A DNA stretch of 64,000 bases from Pontibacter flavimaris (GCF_001907195.1 NZ_LVWA01000002.1:62001-126000), one strand, 5' to 3'; positions 52,303-62,165 are shown, counted from the stretch's first letter. Notes: generated by a model from the letters alone, not told the origin. Program-made: numbers and translations.

Positions 52303-52755
52303 TTAGTCGGCGGCTCTGTCCATCTGGCGCAGGCGCTCGTAGGTGGCCATGGAGGCTTGCTTTTGCTTCTCTACCATCTGCACCACGTTCTGCGGCAGCT
52401 CCGCCCTGTGGTCCAGGGCATCGTTGTAGGCTTTCTGGGCCCACTCCTCGCCTGTGATGTTCGACTTGATCACTTCCTCCTCGTCGTTGCCGGCGATGGT
52501 GTTCTTCACATCCATCCAGCCACGGTAGAGCTTGCCTTTCGCGGTGGTGCTGTTTTGGGTGTTGCCGCCCATCTGGCTGATGGTGCTGTTGATCTCGCTG
52601 GAGAACTGGCGGCTCTGGTTCATCAGGTCCTTGTAGTAAGACTGGTGCGCCGGGTCTTTCGTGAGTTCTGCGGCATGCTTGTAGCCCTCTATCCTGTCGT
52701 TCACGAACTGATTCAGTTCCTGTAAAACATCAATGGCTCTTTCGTTGTTATTCAT
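52303..52755 (-). CDS. PA2169/DUF2383-family four-helix-bundle protein
   Basis: The protein has 150 residues, without signal. It is almost wholly helical: AIDVLQELNQFVNDRIEGYKHAAEL, YYKDLMNQSRQFSSEINSTI, GWMDVKNTIAGNDEEEVIKSNITGEEWAQKAYNDALDH and VQMVEKQKQASMATYERLRQMDRA. This matches the PA2169 family, predicted to be ferritin-like. It occurs often with YtxH and other stress genes in Bacteroidota; function unknown. Confidence 0.88.
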   Translation of the reverse strand: MNNNERAIDVLQELNQFVNDRIEGYKHAAELTKDPAHQSYYKDLMNQSRQFSSEINSTISQMGGNTQNSTTAKGKLYRGWMDVKNTIAGNDEEEVIKSNITGEEWAQKAYNDALDHRAELPQNVVQMVEKQKQASMATYERLRQMDRAAD

Positions 52756-52986
52756 AGCTGTTACATTTTGGTTTATACTTACGGAAACGAAAAAAGCCGT
52801 CCGGCAGTTATGATATCAGCCGCCGCGCCACGTATAGTATCCTTAAAGGCAGCCTCTGGTGTGGAATGACGCCTTAAGCAGCTATGATAAAAGTTTTTTT
52901 TCCCCTACATTACACTCTTAACCATGCCAAAGCACGTATGCGGCATCACTTTTGCAATCTAACCTGTAGTTCAACGTAATAAATAG

Positions 52987-55095
52987 ATGATATCTTTGAC
53001 AACTCGCTTTAAAATCATACTGTCGGTACTGGCCGTCATCCTCGTGACGGGCTCCTTCATACTTTACAAAAACGGCAGCACACCCGAGGGTAAGAACGAG
53101 ATCCTGATCAAGGCCCTGATGCAGGGCCTCAGTTCCGGCCACTACCAGCCCGAAAAAGTGGACGACAACTTCTCGAAGAAGGTGTTTAAGCTCTACCTGG
53201 AGCGCCTGGACTACAACAAGAAATTCCTGCTTGCCTCTGATGTGCAGCAGCTGCAGAAGTACGAGACGGCCATCGACGATGAGTTGCGTCAGGGCTCGTT
53301 CCAGTTCTTCGACCTGTCTGCCGATATGTATGAGCAACGCGTGAAAGACTCACAGGCTTACTACAAGGAGATTCTGGCCAAGCCGTTTGACTTCTCCAAG
53401 AACGAGCAGATCGAGCTGGATGGCGAGAAACTGGCCTACGCAAAAAGCAAGGAGGAGCTGAAGGAGGCATGGCGCAAGCAGCTGAAGTACCAGACGCTGG
53501 TTCGCCTGGTGGACATGCAGAAGGAGCAGGAGAAGAAACTGGAGAAAGACCCGAAGGTAGAGAAAAAGTCGTTTGAGGGCCTGGAGAAAGAGGCCCGCGA
53601 GAAAGTAATGAAGACCTACGATGACCTGTACCAGCGCCTGGCCAAAATTAACCGCGAGGACCACCGCGCTACCTACATCAACGCCGTAACCAATGTATAC
53701 GACCCGCACACGGGCTATTTCCCGCCAAAAGCAAAGGCTGACTTCGACATCAACTTTACCGGCCGCCTGGAGGGCATCGGTGCCTCGCTGCAGGAGAAGG
53801 ACGGACAGATAAAAGTGATGGAGATCGTGCCGGGCAGCCCCTCATACCTGCAGGGCGAGCTGAAGCCAGGTGATGCCATCCAGAAAGTAGCCCAGGGCTC
53901 TGAAGACCCCGTGCTGATTGAAGGCATGCGCATTGACGACGCCATCCAGCTGATCCGCGGCAAGAAAGGCACTGAGGTGCGCCTGACGGTGAAGAAACCA
54001 GATGGCTCCACCAAAGTTATACCGATCATCCGCGACGTGATCGTGTTCGAGGAAACCTACGCACAGTCTGCCTTGATAGAGGATAAAGCCAAAATCGGTT
54101 ACATCAAGCTTCCGGGCTTCTACGCCGACTTCGAGAACAAGAACGGCCGCTTTAGCGGAGCCGATGTAAAAAAAGAGATTGAGAAGCTGAAGACTGCCGG
54201 CATGAAGGGCCTGATCCTGGACCTGCGCAACAACGGCGGTGGCTCGCTGGCCGATGCCGTGGAAATGGCCGGCCTGTTCATCGAGCAGGGTCCGATCGTG
54301 CAGGTAAAGACGGCCTCCGGCAAAGCCGTGGTGCTCGACGACCGTGACACGCAGGTGCAGTACGGTGGCCCCTTGGTGATACTGGTGAATGCAAACAGCG
54401 CCTCGGCCTCCGAGATTCTGGCCGCCGCCATGCAGGACTACAAGCGCGCCGTGATTGTGGGAAGCCCAACCTTTGGCAAGGGCACGGTGCAGCAGTTCTT
54501 TGAGCTGGACGAGGCCCTGCCGGCGCAGTTTAACCCTTACAAGCCATTCGGCGCCCTGAAGCTGACTACGCAGAAATTCTACCGCATCAACGGCGGTACC
54601 ACCCAGCTGCGCGGCGTAGTGCCGGACGTGGTGCTTCCGGATGCTTACGCTTACCTGGAGTTTGGCGAGAAGGAGCAGGATTTTGCCCTTCCGTTTGATG
54701 AGATCGCTCCGGCAAAGTATAAACCATGGAACAACGGCAAGCTGAACCTATCGCAGGTAAAGGCCAACAGCCAGCAGCGTGTAGCTAAAAACGAAAGCTT
54801 CGGCTTGATTGAGGAGAGCGCTGAGCGCCTGAAAAAGCAATCAGACAACACCACCCGCTCGCTGCAGCTGGAGAAGTACCTGGTAGAGGAGAAAAAGGCA
54901 GAGGCAGAAGCCAAGCGACTGGAGGAAGCGCAGAAAGAGGTGCCAGTGCTGAACGTGAAGCGCCTGCAGCAGGATCTGCAAGCCCTCGGCGGCGACACCG
55001 CCAAACTGGCCCGTAACAAAGAATTTATGAAAGGCCTGAAGCAGGACGTATACGTGGAAGAGGCCGTGGCCATCATCCAGGAAGACCTGAAGTAA
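52987..55095 (+). CDS. prc: Tail-specific (carboxy-terminal processing) protease, S41
   Basis: The protein has 702 residues. An N-terminal membrane helix or uncleaved signal (FKIILSVLAVILVTGSFILY) leads to a helical Prc N-domain (about 35-250), a PDZ domain (NFTGRLEGIGASLQEKDGQIKVMEIVPGSPSYLQGELKPGD), the S41 protease core with Ser473 (in NSASASEILAAAM) and Lys498 (in TFGKGTVQ), and a C-terminal DUF3340-like helical extension rich in Lys/Glu. The Ser-Lys spacing of 25 matches known enzymes. It degrades or trims periplasmic proteins by their C-termini. Confidence 0.96.
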   Translation: MISLTTRFKIILSVLAVILVTGSFILYKNGSTPEGKNEILIKALMQGLSSGHYQPEKVDDNFSKKVFKLYLERLDYNKKFLLASDVQQLQKYETAIDDELRQGSFQFFDLSADMYEQRVKDSQAYYKEILAKPFDFSKNEQIELDGEKLAYAKSKEELKEAWRKQLKYQTLVRLVDMQKEQEKKLEKDPKVEKKSFEGLEKEAREKVMKTYDDLYQRLAKINREDHRATYINAVTNVYDPHTGYFPPKAKADFDINFTGRLEGIGASLQEKDGQIKVMEIVPGSPSYLQGELKPGDAIQKVAQGSEDPVLIEGMRIDDAIQLIRGKKGTEVRLTVKKPDGSTKVIPIIRDVIVFEETYAQSALIEDKAKIGYIKLPGFYADFENKNGRFSGADVKKEIEKLKTAGMKGLILDLRNNGGGSLADAVEMAGLFIEQGPIVQVKTASGKAVVLDDRDTQVQYGGPLVILVNANSASASEILAAAMQDYKRAVIVGSPTFGKGTVQQFFELDEALPAQFNPYKPFGALKLTTQKFYRINGGTTQLRGVVPDVVLPDAYAYLEFGEKEQDFALPFDEIAPAKYKPWNNGKLNLSQVKANSQQRVAKNESFGLIEESAERLKKQSDNTTRSLQLEKYLVEEKKAEAEAKRLEEAQKEVPVLNVKRLQQDLQALGGDTAKLARNKEFMKGLKQDVYVEEAVAIIQEDLK

Positions 55096-55115
55096 GCTAC
55101 TCCATACTTTATTAG

Positions 55116-55150
55116 AAACGCCAGCTATGTGCAATAGCTGGCGTTTTTTT
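55116..55150 (+). terminator. Terminator of the prc gene
   Basis: AAACGCCAGCTAT pairs with ATAGCTGGCGTTT around a 5-nt loop, with a run of T after it. Confidence 0.9.
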
Positions 55151-55185
55151 ATATCTTATGTGCCCAAACCTCAACCTAATACAAC

Positions 55186-56919
55186 ATGCACCTGAACGCC
55201 CCCAAAACAGCCCCGCTAAAAGTATGGCTGCTGCTGCTGGCCCTGCTCCCTACCCTGCTGAGCGGCTGCGCCACCAAAACGCCCAAAGATGCGCCTGAAG
55301 CTGCGCGTGGCCTGATAACGGACAAAGCCATGGTGGTATCGGCACACCCGGAGGCCTCCCGAGTAGGCATGGAAATCATGCAGAAAGGTGGAAACGCTTT
55401 TGATGCCGCCATTGCCACGCAGTTTGCCCTGGCCGTGGTGCACCCGGCGGCTGGCAATATTGGCGGCGGCGGCTTTATGGTGGCCCGCAGCAATTCCGGG
55501 GAGGTAGCAACACTGGACTTTAGAGAGACAGCCCCGGCATCAGCCACGGAAACGATGTACCAGGATAGCCTGGGCAACGTGGTACAGGGCCTAAGCACTG
55601 ACGGTCACCTGGCAGTAGGCGTACCGGGCTCGGTGAACGGCATGGTGAAGATACACCAGAAGTATGGCTCACTGCCCTGGGCAGAGTTGGTGCAGCCTTC
55701 CGTGGACCTGGCCCGTAACGGCGTGGTGTTAACGGAGAAGGAAGCCAGCGGCCTGAACAGCACACGGGAAGACTTTCTTAAAAACAACAAGCACCAGCCC
55801 TACCTGGTGCAGGAGCAGGAATGGCAGGCCGGTGATACATTGCGCCACCCGGACCTGGCCCGCACCCTGGAGCGCATCCGCGATAAGGGCCGCGAAGGCT
55901 TCTACGCCGGCGAAACGGCCGACCTGCTGGTGAAGGAAATGCAGCGCGGCAACGGCATCATCTCGCACGAAGATCTGGCAAAGTATACTTCGGTGTGGCG
56001 CGAGCCCATCATTGGCGACTACAAAGGCTACAAGATAATTTCGATGGGGCCGCCTTCCAGCGGGGGCATTGCCCTGTCGCAGCTCCTGAAAATGGTAGAG
56101 CCTTATGAGCTGCGCCAATATGGCTGGCAGAGCACAGAGGCCATCCAGGTGATGACGGAGGCGGAGCGCCGTGTGTATGCCGACCGTGCCACTTACCTGG
56201 GCGACCCCGACTTTGTGGAGGTACCCATGGAGGAGTTGCTGGACGAGCAGTACCTGAAAAGCCGTATGAGCTCCATGAGCCTGGCGCAGGCCACGCCTTC
56301 GGCAGAGGTAAAGGCGGGTGAGTTGCCGGTTTTTGAAAGCGAGGAGACGACCCACTTCAGCATTGTGGACCCCGCCGGCAACGCCGTGGCCATCACCACC
56401 ACCATCAACGGCAGCTATGGCTCCTATGTAGTGGTGGAGGGGGCCGGATTCCTGCTGAACAATGAGATGGACGACTTCAGCGCCAAACCGGGCGTGCCCA
56501 ACATGTTTGGGCTGATTGGCGGGAAAGCCAACTCCATACAACCCAGCAAACGCATGCTCAGCGCCATGACACCCACCATACTGGAGAAAGACGGCAAACT
56601 GTTCATGGTAGTCGGTACGCCGGGCGGCTCCACCATCATCACCTCCGTTTTCCAGACGATCCTGAACGTGCTGGAGCACGACATGACCATGCAGCAGGCC
56701 GTGGCCGCGCCGCGCTTCCACCACCAGTGGCTGCCCGACGAGATACAGCACACCACCGATGCCATACCTGCCGAAGTACGCGCCGAGCTGCAGCGCAAGG
56801 GATATACATTGAAACAGCGTGGCCAGTATGGCCGTGTGGACGCCATCCTGGTGCTGCCCGACGGCAGGCTGGAAGGCGGTGCCGACCCGCGTGGGGATGA
56901 TGTTGCTGCCGGCTTCTAA
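55186..56919 (+). CDS. ggt: Gamma-glutamyltransferase (lipoprotein form)
   Basis: The protein has 577 residues. The signal VWLLLLALLPTLLSGC carries a lipobox, so the enzyme is membrane-anchored in the periplasm. GGT motifs are KGGNAFDAAIATQFALAVVHP, NIGGGGFM, LDFRETAP, GVPGSVNGM, the nucleophile Thr388 at the start of TTHFSIVDPAGNAVAITTTINGSYGS, and VGTPGGSTIITSVFQTILNVLE. The precursor should self-cleave before Thr388 into two chains. It breaks down glutathione and transfers the gamma-glutamyl group. Confidence 0.96.
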   Translation: MHLNAPKTAPLKVWLLLLALLPTLLSGCATKTPKDAPEAARGLITDKAMVVSAHPEASRVGMEIMQKGGNAFDAAIATQFALAVVHPAAGNIGGGGFMVARSNSGEVATLDFRETAPASATETMYQDSLGNVVQGLSTDGHLAVGVPGSVNGMVKIHQKYGSLPWAELVQPSVDLARNGVVLTEKEASGLNSTREDFLKNNKHQPYLVQEQEWQAGDTLRHPDLARTLERIRDKGREGFYAGETADLLVKEMQRGNGIISHEDLAKYTSVWREPIIGDYKGYKIISMGPPSSGGIALSQLLKMVEPYELRQYGWQSTEAIQVMTEAERRVYADRATYLGDPDFVEVPMEELLDEQYLKSRMSSMSLAQATPSAEVKAGELPVFESEETTHFSIVDPAGNAVAITTTINGSYGSYVVVEGAGFLLNNEMDDFSAKPGVPNMFGLIGGKANSIQPSKRMLSAMTPTILEKDGKLFMVVGTPGGSTIITSVFQTILNVLEHDMTMQQAVAAPRFHHQWLPDEIQHTTDAIPAEVRAELQRKGYTLKQRGQYGRVDAILVLPDGRLEGGADPRGDDVAAGF

Positions 56920-56943
56920 GCTATACTTGCCGCCCGCTTCTTT

Positions 56944-56985
56944 ATTCTGAAGAGTGCCGGCCACATTCTGAAGAGTGCCGGCCAC
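56944..56985. repeat. Exact 21-bp tandem duplication after ggt
   Basis: ATTCTGAAGAGTGCCGGCCAC occurs twice head to tail (56944-56964, 56965-56985) between the ggt stop and its terminator. The second copy abuts the hairpin. This looks like recent slippage or unequal exchange. Confidence 0.95.
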
Positions 56986-57020
56986 AGCTTCACAAGGCTT
57001 CTGCCTTGTGAAGCTTTTTT
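56986..57020 (+). terminator. Terminator of ggt
   Basis: AGCTTCACAAGGC and its complement form a perfect 13-bp stem with a 4-nt loop, followed by TTTTTATTT. Confidence 0.92.
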
Positions 57021-57211
57021 ATTTGCGCGTATGGGCTGCTCTGATTTCAGTGCTCCCGGTATATAGACTCGCTCCGCACCAACATATTCCGGGCTGAGGC
57101 TCCAGCATCTAAAAAAACAGCGACATCCGGATGAAGTGTAGAGATGGGGGCTATGCTAATCGTGAAGGAACTTCTTTATACTTTATACTTTGAGGAAAAA
57201 CAGACAGCTCT

Positions 57212-58390
57212 TCAGGAGATTGCCGCCAGCGCCTGCTCAATGTCCTTGATCAGATAATCGGGATCCTCCAGGCCAATGTAGAAGCGCACCAAATTAAAAG
57301 GGGGCCTACCTTGTTGTTCCCCGCCGCCGTAGTACGCCGCGGCGGGGTAAATCAAGGATTCGTGCCCACCCCAGGAAGCGGCCATGAGAAAGTGCTGCAA
57401 GCTATCGCAGAAGCGCTCTACCTGCTGGATATCATCTGTTTTAAGTGCGATGGTAAACTGCCCCGTGTTGTTGCGCATCTGGCGCTTGGCCAACTCGTAC
57501 TGCGGGTGCGAAGGCAGGAAGGGAAACAGGATACGCTCCACCTGGGGCTGTTGCTCCAGCCAGGCCACCACGGTACGGGCGGAGGCGGCAACCCGCTCCA
57601 TGCGAACGGGCAGGGTGCGCAGCCCCCGGAGCAGCAGCCAGGCATCATGGGGGGCAAGTATAGCGCCCAGTGTCATGTATTCCCGCTCGAATATCCTGTT
57701 GATCCTTTCCCGGCTGCCGCAGATCATCCCTCCCATCGCATCCGAATGCCCGCCGATGTACTTGGTGCAGGAATGTACCACCAGGTCGACGCCAAACTGA
57801 ATCGGATTCTGGTAGAGTGGGGATGCGAAGCTGTTATCGAGGATGGTGCTGCAGCCATGCTCCCTGGCCAGAGCCGTGACCGCCGCTATATCCTGCAGCT
57901 CAAAGGTAAAGGAGTTGGGGCTCTCCATGTAGAGCAGTTTGGTGTTGGGCCGGATGGCATGGCGGTAGTTTTGCGGGTCTGTGCCATCTACCATCGTCAC
58001 CTCTACCCCAAACCGCGGCAGGAAGCGGTTCATTAGCGTATTGGTCCAGCCGTAGGGCTTTTGCACGCACACCACGTGGTCTCCGGCGTTCACTTGCGAG
58101 AGCACCGCAGCCGAGACTGCCGCAATCCCGCTCCCGAAGGCAATGGCATGCTCCGCGCCTTCCAGCGCCGCCACTTTCTTCTCGAGCATGGTCACGGTGG
58201 GGTTGTTGCCACGGGTATACAGGGACGCCTCTGCTTCGTTTCGCAGCATTCTGCGCATCTCATCTACTGTTTTGCAGGCAAAGTTGCTCGTCTGCAGGAT
58301 GGGTGGAGCCACAGCATTAAAATACATTTCCCGGTCTTCGCCCAGCTCGTTCAGGATATAGGATAACTCCATGTTCGTTTGGTTTTGCAT
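57212..58390 (-). CDS. Trans-sulfuration PLP enzyme (cystathionine gamma-synthase/lyase family)
   Basis: The protein has 392 residues. Cys/Met-metabolism family motifs are VAPPILQTSNFAC, SLYTRGNNPTVTMLEKKVAALEGAEHAIAFGSGIAAVSAAVL, LLYMESPNSFTFELQDI, TILDNSFASPL and the PLP Lys210 in VVHSCTKYIGGHSDAMGG, then RGLRTLPVRMER and SWGGHESLIYPAA. The substrate (O-succinylhomoserine, cystathionine or methionine) cannot be told by reading. It stands alone, without met genes next to it, and no SAM riboswitch is evident upstream. Confidence 0.92.
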   Translation of the reverse strand: MQNQTNMELSYILNELGEDREMYFNAVAPPILQTSNFACKTVDEMRRMLRNEAEASLYTRGNNPTVTMLEKKVAALEGAEHAIAFGSGIAAVSAAVLSQVNAGDHVVCVQKPYGWTNTLMNRFLPRFGVEVTMVDGTDPQNYRHAIRPNTKLLYMESPNSFTFELQDIAAVTALAREHGCSTILDNSFASPLYQNPIQFGVDLVVHSCTKYIGGHSDAMGGMICGSRERINRIFEREYMTLGAILAPHDAWLLLRGLRTLPVRMERVAASARTVVAWLEQQPQVERILFPFLPSHPQYELAKRQMRNNTGQFTIALKTDDIQQVERFCDSLQHFLMAASWGGHESLIYPAAAYYGGGEQQGRPPFNLVRFYIGLEDPDYLIKDIEQALAAIS

Positions 58391-58602
58391 CGTCTGTTTT
58401 ACGCTTACTCCCTGATACGAATTATCCTCTTACGTAGTCAGGCGCCTCACCCGAAATACAAGTATAACCTCACCCTAAGCCCCATTTTTTAAGCGATTCT
58501 CACCCAGCCAATTCCGAAGTAAGACAGCACTTCACGAAAAACAATAACTACCTGTATACCAGGCATTTAAAATCGTATTATTTATGAAATTACAGCGCTA
58601 AA

Positions 58603-59667
58603 ATGCAACTGATACAGCCTTCGAAGTGTTTTATCAACATGAAAGAGAGAGACGAAGAAAAGGTGCTTTCCCTGTATCAGGAGGAGGCACAAACGACTGA
58701 TAAAGTGGCGCCGGCATCCATTCCGGCACAGGTGTTTCTGAACTACTTTTTTGCGATAAATTACCACATCCAGAATTCCGGAACCATTGCCCCGGGGCAG
58801 CTGCCGATTCTGCATGAGCAGAAGCCTGAGCTGAACGAGCAGGACCACGAGGCGGTAAAAAAGCTTCTGCTCAACAGCTGGAGTACCGAGTACGCGCTGC
58901 GCGCCACCGCCGAACTGGGCGACGAGGAATACATGCGCAACGCCCTGCACTGGACTTTCCCGCAGGCATACTATGCGGTGTTTGCCGGGCTGCAGGCCTT
59001 CTTGTACACCCGTGGGCTGAGAACCAACAATGAGGCCTGGGTGCTGCGCGAGGCGGGCCGGCTGGTGGTGAAGAATACCTATCCGCGGGCCATGGGCTTT
59101 TACGCCTCCGGCCATTACGACGATTTCAACGTTCATCGCCTGCCGCTGGCCTACTACAAGCCGGGCCTGCAGATTGCGGGTAAGGAACTGGAGGCGCAGT
59201 CGCAGATAGGGCAGTTTTTGCGCACCACGCGCCGCCAGCGGGCCAAGGCAGTAAGGCAACAGGTGCAGGCCAGCACAGCCACGGCCATACGCAGCAACAA
59301 AACCGGCGAGGTACTGCAGAAATTCGGGCCACAGCACTGGCAGCAGCTTACCTGGCGCATCGGCTACACCACGCTCTTCGATCTGATGGCGCGGCTCCGG
59401 ATATCCAGCACCCACCGCGAGATAGAGCGCTTTGTGCAGGCCGATATTGACTTTAAGCTGTTCCACGAGTCGCTGCTGCAGATCGTGAGCTACCTCAACG
59501 GCATACATGAGTGCTTTGTGGCGCAGGCCATCGGGTTGCAGAAGTATGAGGAGTTTGTGCAGGAGCTCCCTAAGTACCTGCAACGCTCTTTTGTGGAGGC
59601 AAGGCTGGAGCAGCAGCTCAAGCCGCTGCTCGGCAACGGGGGATACGAGCTGGGCCAGGCGGCCTAA
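58603..59667 (+). CDS. Unrecognised 354-residue mostly helical protein
   Basis: I do not recognise this gene. The start is the ATG at 58603; another at 58639 (MKERDEEKVLSLYQEE) is possible. There is no signal or membrane helix. The segment around residues 115-140 (WTFPQAYYAVFAGLQAFLYTRG) resembles the core helix of HEPN-type domains, which often end in small nucleic-acid-linked proteins, but the HEPN RxxxxH motif is not evident. The middle (TTRRQRAKAVRQQVQAST) is strongly basic. The C-terminal third is again helical (YEEFVQELPKYLQRSFVEARLEQQLKPLLGN). Codon use is like its neighbours. It stands alone with its own terminator. Confidence 0.8.
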   Translation: MQLIQPSKCFINMKERDEEKVLSLYQEEAQTTDKVAPASIPAQVFLNYFFAINYHIQNSGTIAPGQLPILHEQKPELNEQDHEAVKKLLLNSWSTEYALRATAELGDEEYMRNALHWTFPQAYYAVFAGLQAFLYTRGLRTNNEAWVLREAGRLVVKNTYPRAMGFYASGHYDDFNVHRLPLAYYKPGLQIAGKELEAQSQIGQFLRTTRRQRAKAVRQQVQASTATAIRSNKTGEVLQKFGPQHWQQLTWRIGYTTLFDLMARLRISSTHREIERFVQADIDFKLFHESLLQIVSYLNGIHECFVAQAIGLQKYEEFVQELPKYLQRSFVEARLEQQLKPLLGNGGYELGQAA

Positions 59668-59998
59668 ATCATACCTTCCCTTCTTGTTGAAGCTCCTGCA
59701 GGTTTATACTTGCAGGAGCTTTTCCTTTACCGGTAATAAAGGGGATTTTCGCCAGATAAAAGGACTTCGTACGTAACGTTAGAGGAGGCAGCCGTAGGGT
59801 AGCCCGCGTGATTCTTCGTGATCAAGCTAAAATTTATACTTCTTTATACTTCCTGAAAGCCCTTTCACTCCCGACGCCCGCCACCACAAGCACACAAATC
59901 CGTTAAATCACTTTAAATCACCGGTCCTCTTTAAAAGCTGCCGAATATTTCCGAATTTTGCAGCTTGATTTGAATACATCACTTATAGTATAAATCGC
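59668..59998. other. 331-bp region before lysS
   Basis: After the terminator of the orphan gene (59690-59725) the region holds two directly repeated TTTATACTTC words near 59835-59850 and an AT-rich stretch ahead of lysS. A GAATTTTG about 45 bp before the lysS ATG resembles a -7 element with one mismatch. No small gene or riboswitch was recognised. Confidence 0.5.
59690..59725 (+). terminator. Terminator of the orphan 354-residue gene
   Basis: AAGCTCCTGCA pairs with TGCAGGAGCTT; the 10-nt loop itself is GGTTTATACT and, with the next T, completes a TATACTT word. TTTCC follows. Confidence 0.8.
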
Positions 59999-61543
59999 AT
60001 GCAACTGAGCGAACAGGAACTACGCAGACGCCATGAGCGCGAAGAGCTGGAGAAAATGGGTATCAACCCCTATCCCTCTGAGACATTTGAAGTTACGGCT
60101 ACGGCCAAGGAGATAAAGGAGAACTACGATAAGGAGAAGAATAACTACCAGGAAGTAACGCTGGCCGGCCGCCTGATGAGCCGCCGCATCATGGGCAAGG
60201 CTTCTTTTGCCGAGCTGATGGACAGCACGGGCCGTATCCAGATCTATGTTTCCAGAGACGACATTGCCCCCGGCGAGAACAAGGACCTGTACAACACGGT
60301 GTTCAAGAAGATGCTCGACATCGGCGACTTTATCGGTATCAAGGGCTACGCCTTCATAACGCAGGTTGGCGAGATCTCGGTGCACGTAACTGAGCTGAAG
60401 GTGCTGACCAAATCGCTGCGCCCGCTCCCGATTGTAAAGCGAGAGATCGACGAGAACGGGAACGAGGTCGTGCATGATGGCTTCACGGATCCTGAGCTGC
60501 GCTACCGCCAGCGTTACGTGGACCTGATCGTGAACCCGCACGTGCGCGAGACTTTCAAGAAGCGCACGCAGCTGGTGAACACCATGCGCAACTACCTGTC
60601 TGAGAAAGGCTACCTGGAGGTGGAAACGCCTATCCTGCAGCCTATCCATGGTGGCGCGGCGGCCCGTCCGTTTAAAACGCACCACAACACGCTGGACATG
60701 ACGCTATACCTGCGCATCGCCAACGAGTTATACTTGAAGCGCCTGATCGTGGGTGGTTTCGACGGGGTGTTCGAGTTTGCCAAGGACTTCCGAAATGAGG
60801 GCATGAGCCGCTTCCACAACCCGGAGTTTACCGTGATGGAGCTCTACGTCACCTACAAGGATTACAACTGGATGATGGAACTGGTAGAGGAGATGGTGGA
60901 GAAAGTAGCCCTCGCCCTGCACGGTACCACAGAGGTGAAAGTAGGCGATAACGTGATCAACTTCCAGCGGCCATGGAAGCGCTATACTATGTTCGAGGCC
61001 ATCGAGCACTTCACCAAGGTTGATATCTCGAACATGGAGGAGGCTGAGCTGCGCCAGACAGCCGAGAAACTGGGCATCCGTACCGACCCAACCATGGGCA
61101 AGGCCAAGCTGATTGACGAGATTTTCGGGGAGACCTCGGAGCCGTACCTGATACAGCCAACCTTCATCACCGACTATCCGGTGGAGATGAGCCCACTGGC
61201 CAAGAAGCACCGCAGCAAGCCGGGACTGGTAGAGCGCTTCGAGGCGATCTGCAACGGCAAGGAGATCTGCAACGCCTTCTCTGAGCTGAACGACCCGGTG
61301 GACCAGCGCGCCCGCTTTGAAGAGCAGCTGGAGCTTGCCCGCCGCGGCGACGTGGAGGCCATGGCCCTGGACGAGGACTTCCTGCGTGCCCTGGAGTACG
61401 GCATGCCGCCAACAGCCGGTTTGGGTGTGGGTATCGATCGCCTGAGCATGATCATGACCAACTCCCAGTCGATTCAGGATGTACTGTTCTTCCCGCAGAT
61501 GAAGCCGGAAAGACAGGAGAAGAAAGAAGAGGAGAAGAAGTAA
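59999..61543 (+). CDS. lysS: Lysyl-tRNA synthetase, class II
   Basis: The protein has 514 residues. The start [26 protein letters not shown] is typical. The OB-fold anticodon domain ([33 protein letters not shown]) precedes class II motif 1, motif 2 ([20 protein letters not shown]) and motif 3 ([18 protein letters not shown]). Specificity block [30 protein letters not shown] is as in other LysS. The tail ends in Lys/Glu. A cytoplasmic housekeeping enzyme. Confidence 0.98.
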   Translation: MQLSEQELRRRHEREELEKMGINPYPSETFEVTATAKEIKENYDKEKNNYQEVTLAGRLMSRRIMGKASFAELMDSTGRIQIYVSRDDIAPGENKDLYNTVFKKMLDIGDFIGIKGYAFITQVGEISVHVTELKVLTKSLRPLPIVKREIDENGNEVVHDGFTDPELRYRQRYVDLIVNPHVRETFKKRTQLVNTMRNYLSEKGYLEVETPILQPIHGGAAARPFKTHHNTLDMTLYLRIANELYLKRLIVGGFDGVFEFAKDFRNEGMSRFHNPEFTVMELYVTYKDYNWMMELVEEMVEKVALALHGTTEVKVGDNVINFQRPWKRYTMFEAIEHFTKVDISNMEEAELRQTAEKLGIRTDPTMGKAKLIDEIFGETSEPYLIQPTFITDYPVEMSPLAKKHRSKPGLVERFEAICNGKEICNAFSELNDPVDQRARFEEQLELARRGDVEAMALDEDFLRALEYGMPPTAGLGVGIDRLSMIMTNSQSIQDVLFFPQMKPERQEKKEEEKK

Positions 61544-61557
61544 CTTTCAGACAATCT

Positions 61558-61610
61558 GCATAAAACAAGAGCGGCCCGCTATACGTTAGCGGGCCGCTCT
61601 TGTTTTATGC
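61558..61610. terminator. 24-bp perfect hairpin shared by lysS and the convergent YtxH gene
   Basis: Arms 61558-61581 and 61587-61610 are exact complements with a 5-nt loop; the outer parts are GCATAAAACAAG and CTTGTTTTATGC, giving a T-run on either strand. It lies 15 bp after lysS and 6 bp from the stop of the leftward gene. Confidence 0.92.
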
Positions 61611-61615
61611 TTATA

Positions 61616-62065
61616 CTATACCGTAGGAGAATTCCGGGCCGTGTCGGTCATGTTCCGGTTCTCCTGGTCGTCCCACTTTCCTGGGTCGGTATACGGGCTC
61701 TTTTTTACAGTGCCGGATGCCTGATTGCCAGACTTGCTGGTCTTTATCTTGCTGGTCCAGTCGCTCACTTTGCCTCTGGTGCTGCTGTAGCCTTTGTTTA
61801 CCTGGCTGCCCAGTTTAGAGGCCTGGTCTGTTACCTTCCTACGGATCACAGTACCTTTGTCAGGGGCAAGCAGAACACCTGCCAATGCACCGGCAGCGGC
61901 TCCGGCCAGCAGGCCCAGTGCCAGGGCGCCTCCGCCCCCGCTGCTGCTTTTGCCTTTGTAGGCCTTATGTTCGGTGCCGTGCTGCCTCATCTGGCGCACA
62001 GACTCATGCGTGCTGTAATTCGATTTATGCTCTCCAAGCGATCGGCATTCCATATGCGTTCTCAT
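61616..62065 (-). CDS. YtxH-domain protein 1
   Basis: The protein has 149 residues. A hydrophilic N-terminus (residues 1-45) is followed by the YtxH unit: a Gly/Ala-rich helix ALALGLLAGAAAGALAGVLLAPDKG, then TVIRRKVTDQASKLGSQV. The tail is polar (Ser/Lys/Asp-rich). The Gly/Ala segment probably inserts in the membrane. Function unknown; linked to general stress in Firmicutes and Bacteroidota. First in a run of three YtxH genes, all leftward. Confidence 0.85.
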   Translation of the reverse strand: MRTHMECRSLGEHKSNYSTHESVRQMRQHGTEHKAYKGKSSSGGGGALALGLLAGAAAGALAGVLLAPDKGTVIRRKVTDQASKLGSQVNKGYSSTRGKVSDWTSKIKTSKSGNQASGTVKKSPYTDPGKWDDQENRNMTDTARNSPTV

Positions 62066-62165
62066 AGTCTGGTTCTGGTTTAATGGTACATATTCGCCCT
62101 CTCATGAAGGCGCAACTCTTACAAGTATAACGGGAGCAAGTGCTTTAGGTTAACATAGCCACCTT

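Noticed and set aside
55729..56985. A 418-codon open frame antisense to ggt
   Set aside because: The ggt product has all family motifs and the catalytic Thr; the antisense frame is a by-product of high GC codon use and starts inside the 21-bp tandem duplication.
58391..58602. SAM riboswitch upstream of the trans-sulfuration gene
   Set aside because: No conserved S-box or SAM-II/SAM-V core or terminator-antiterminator pair could be seen.
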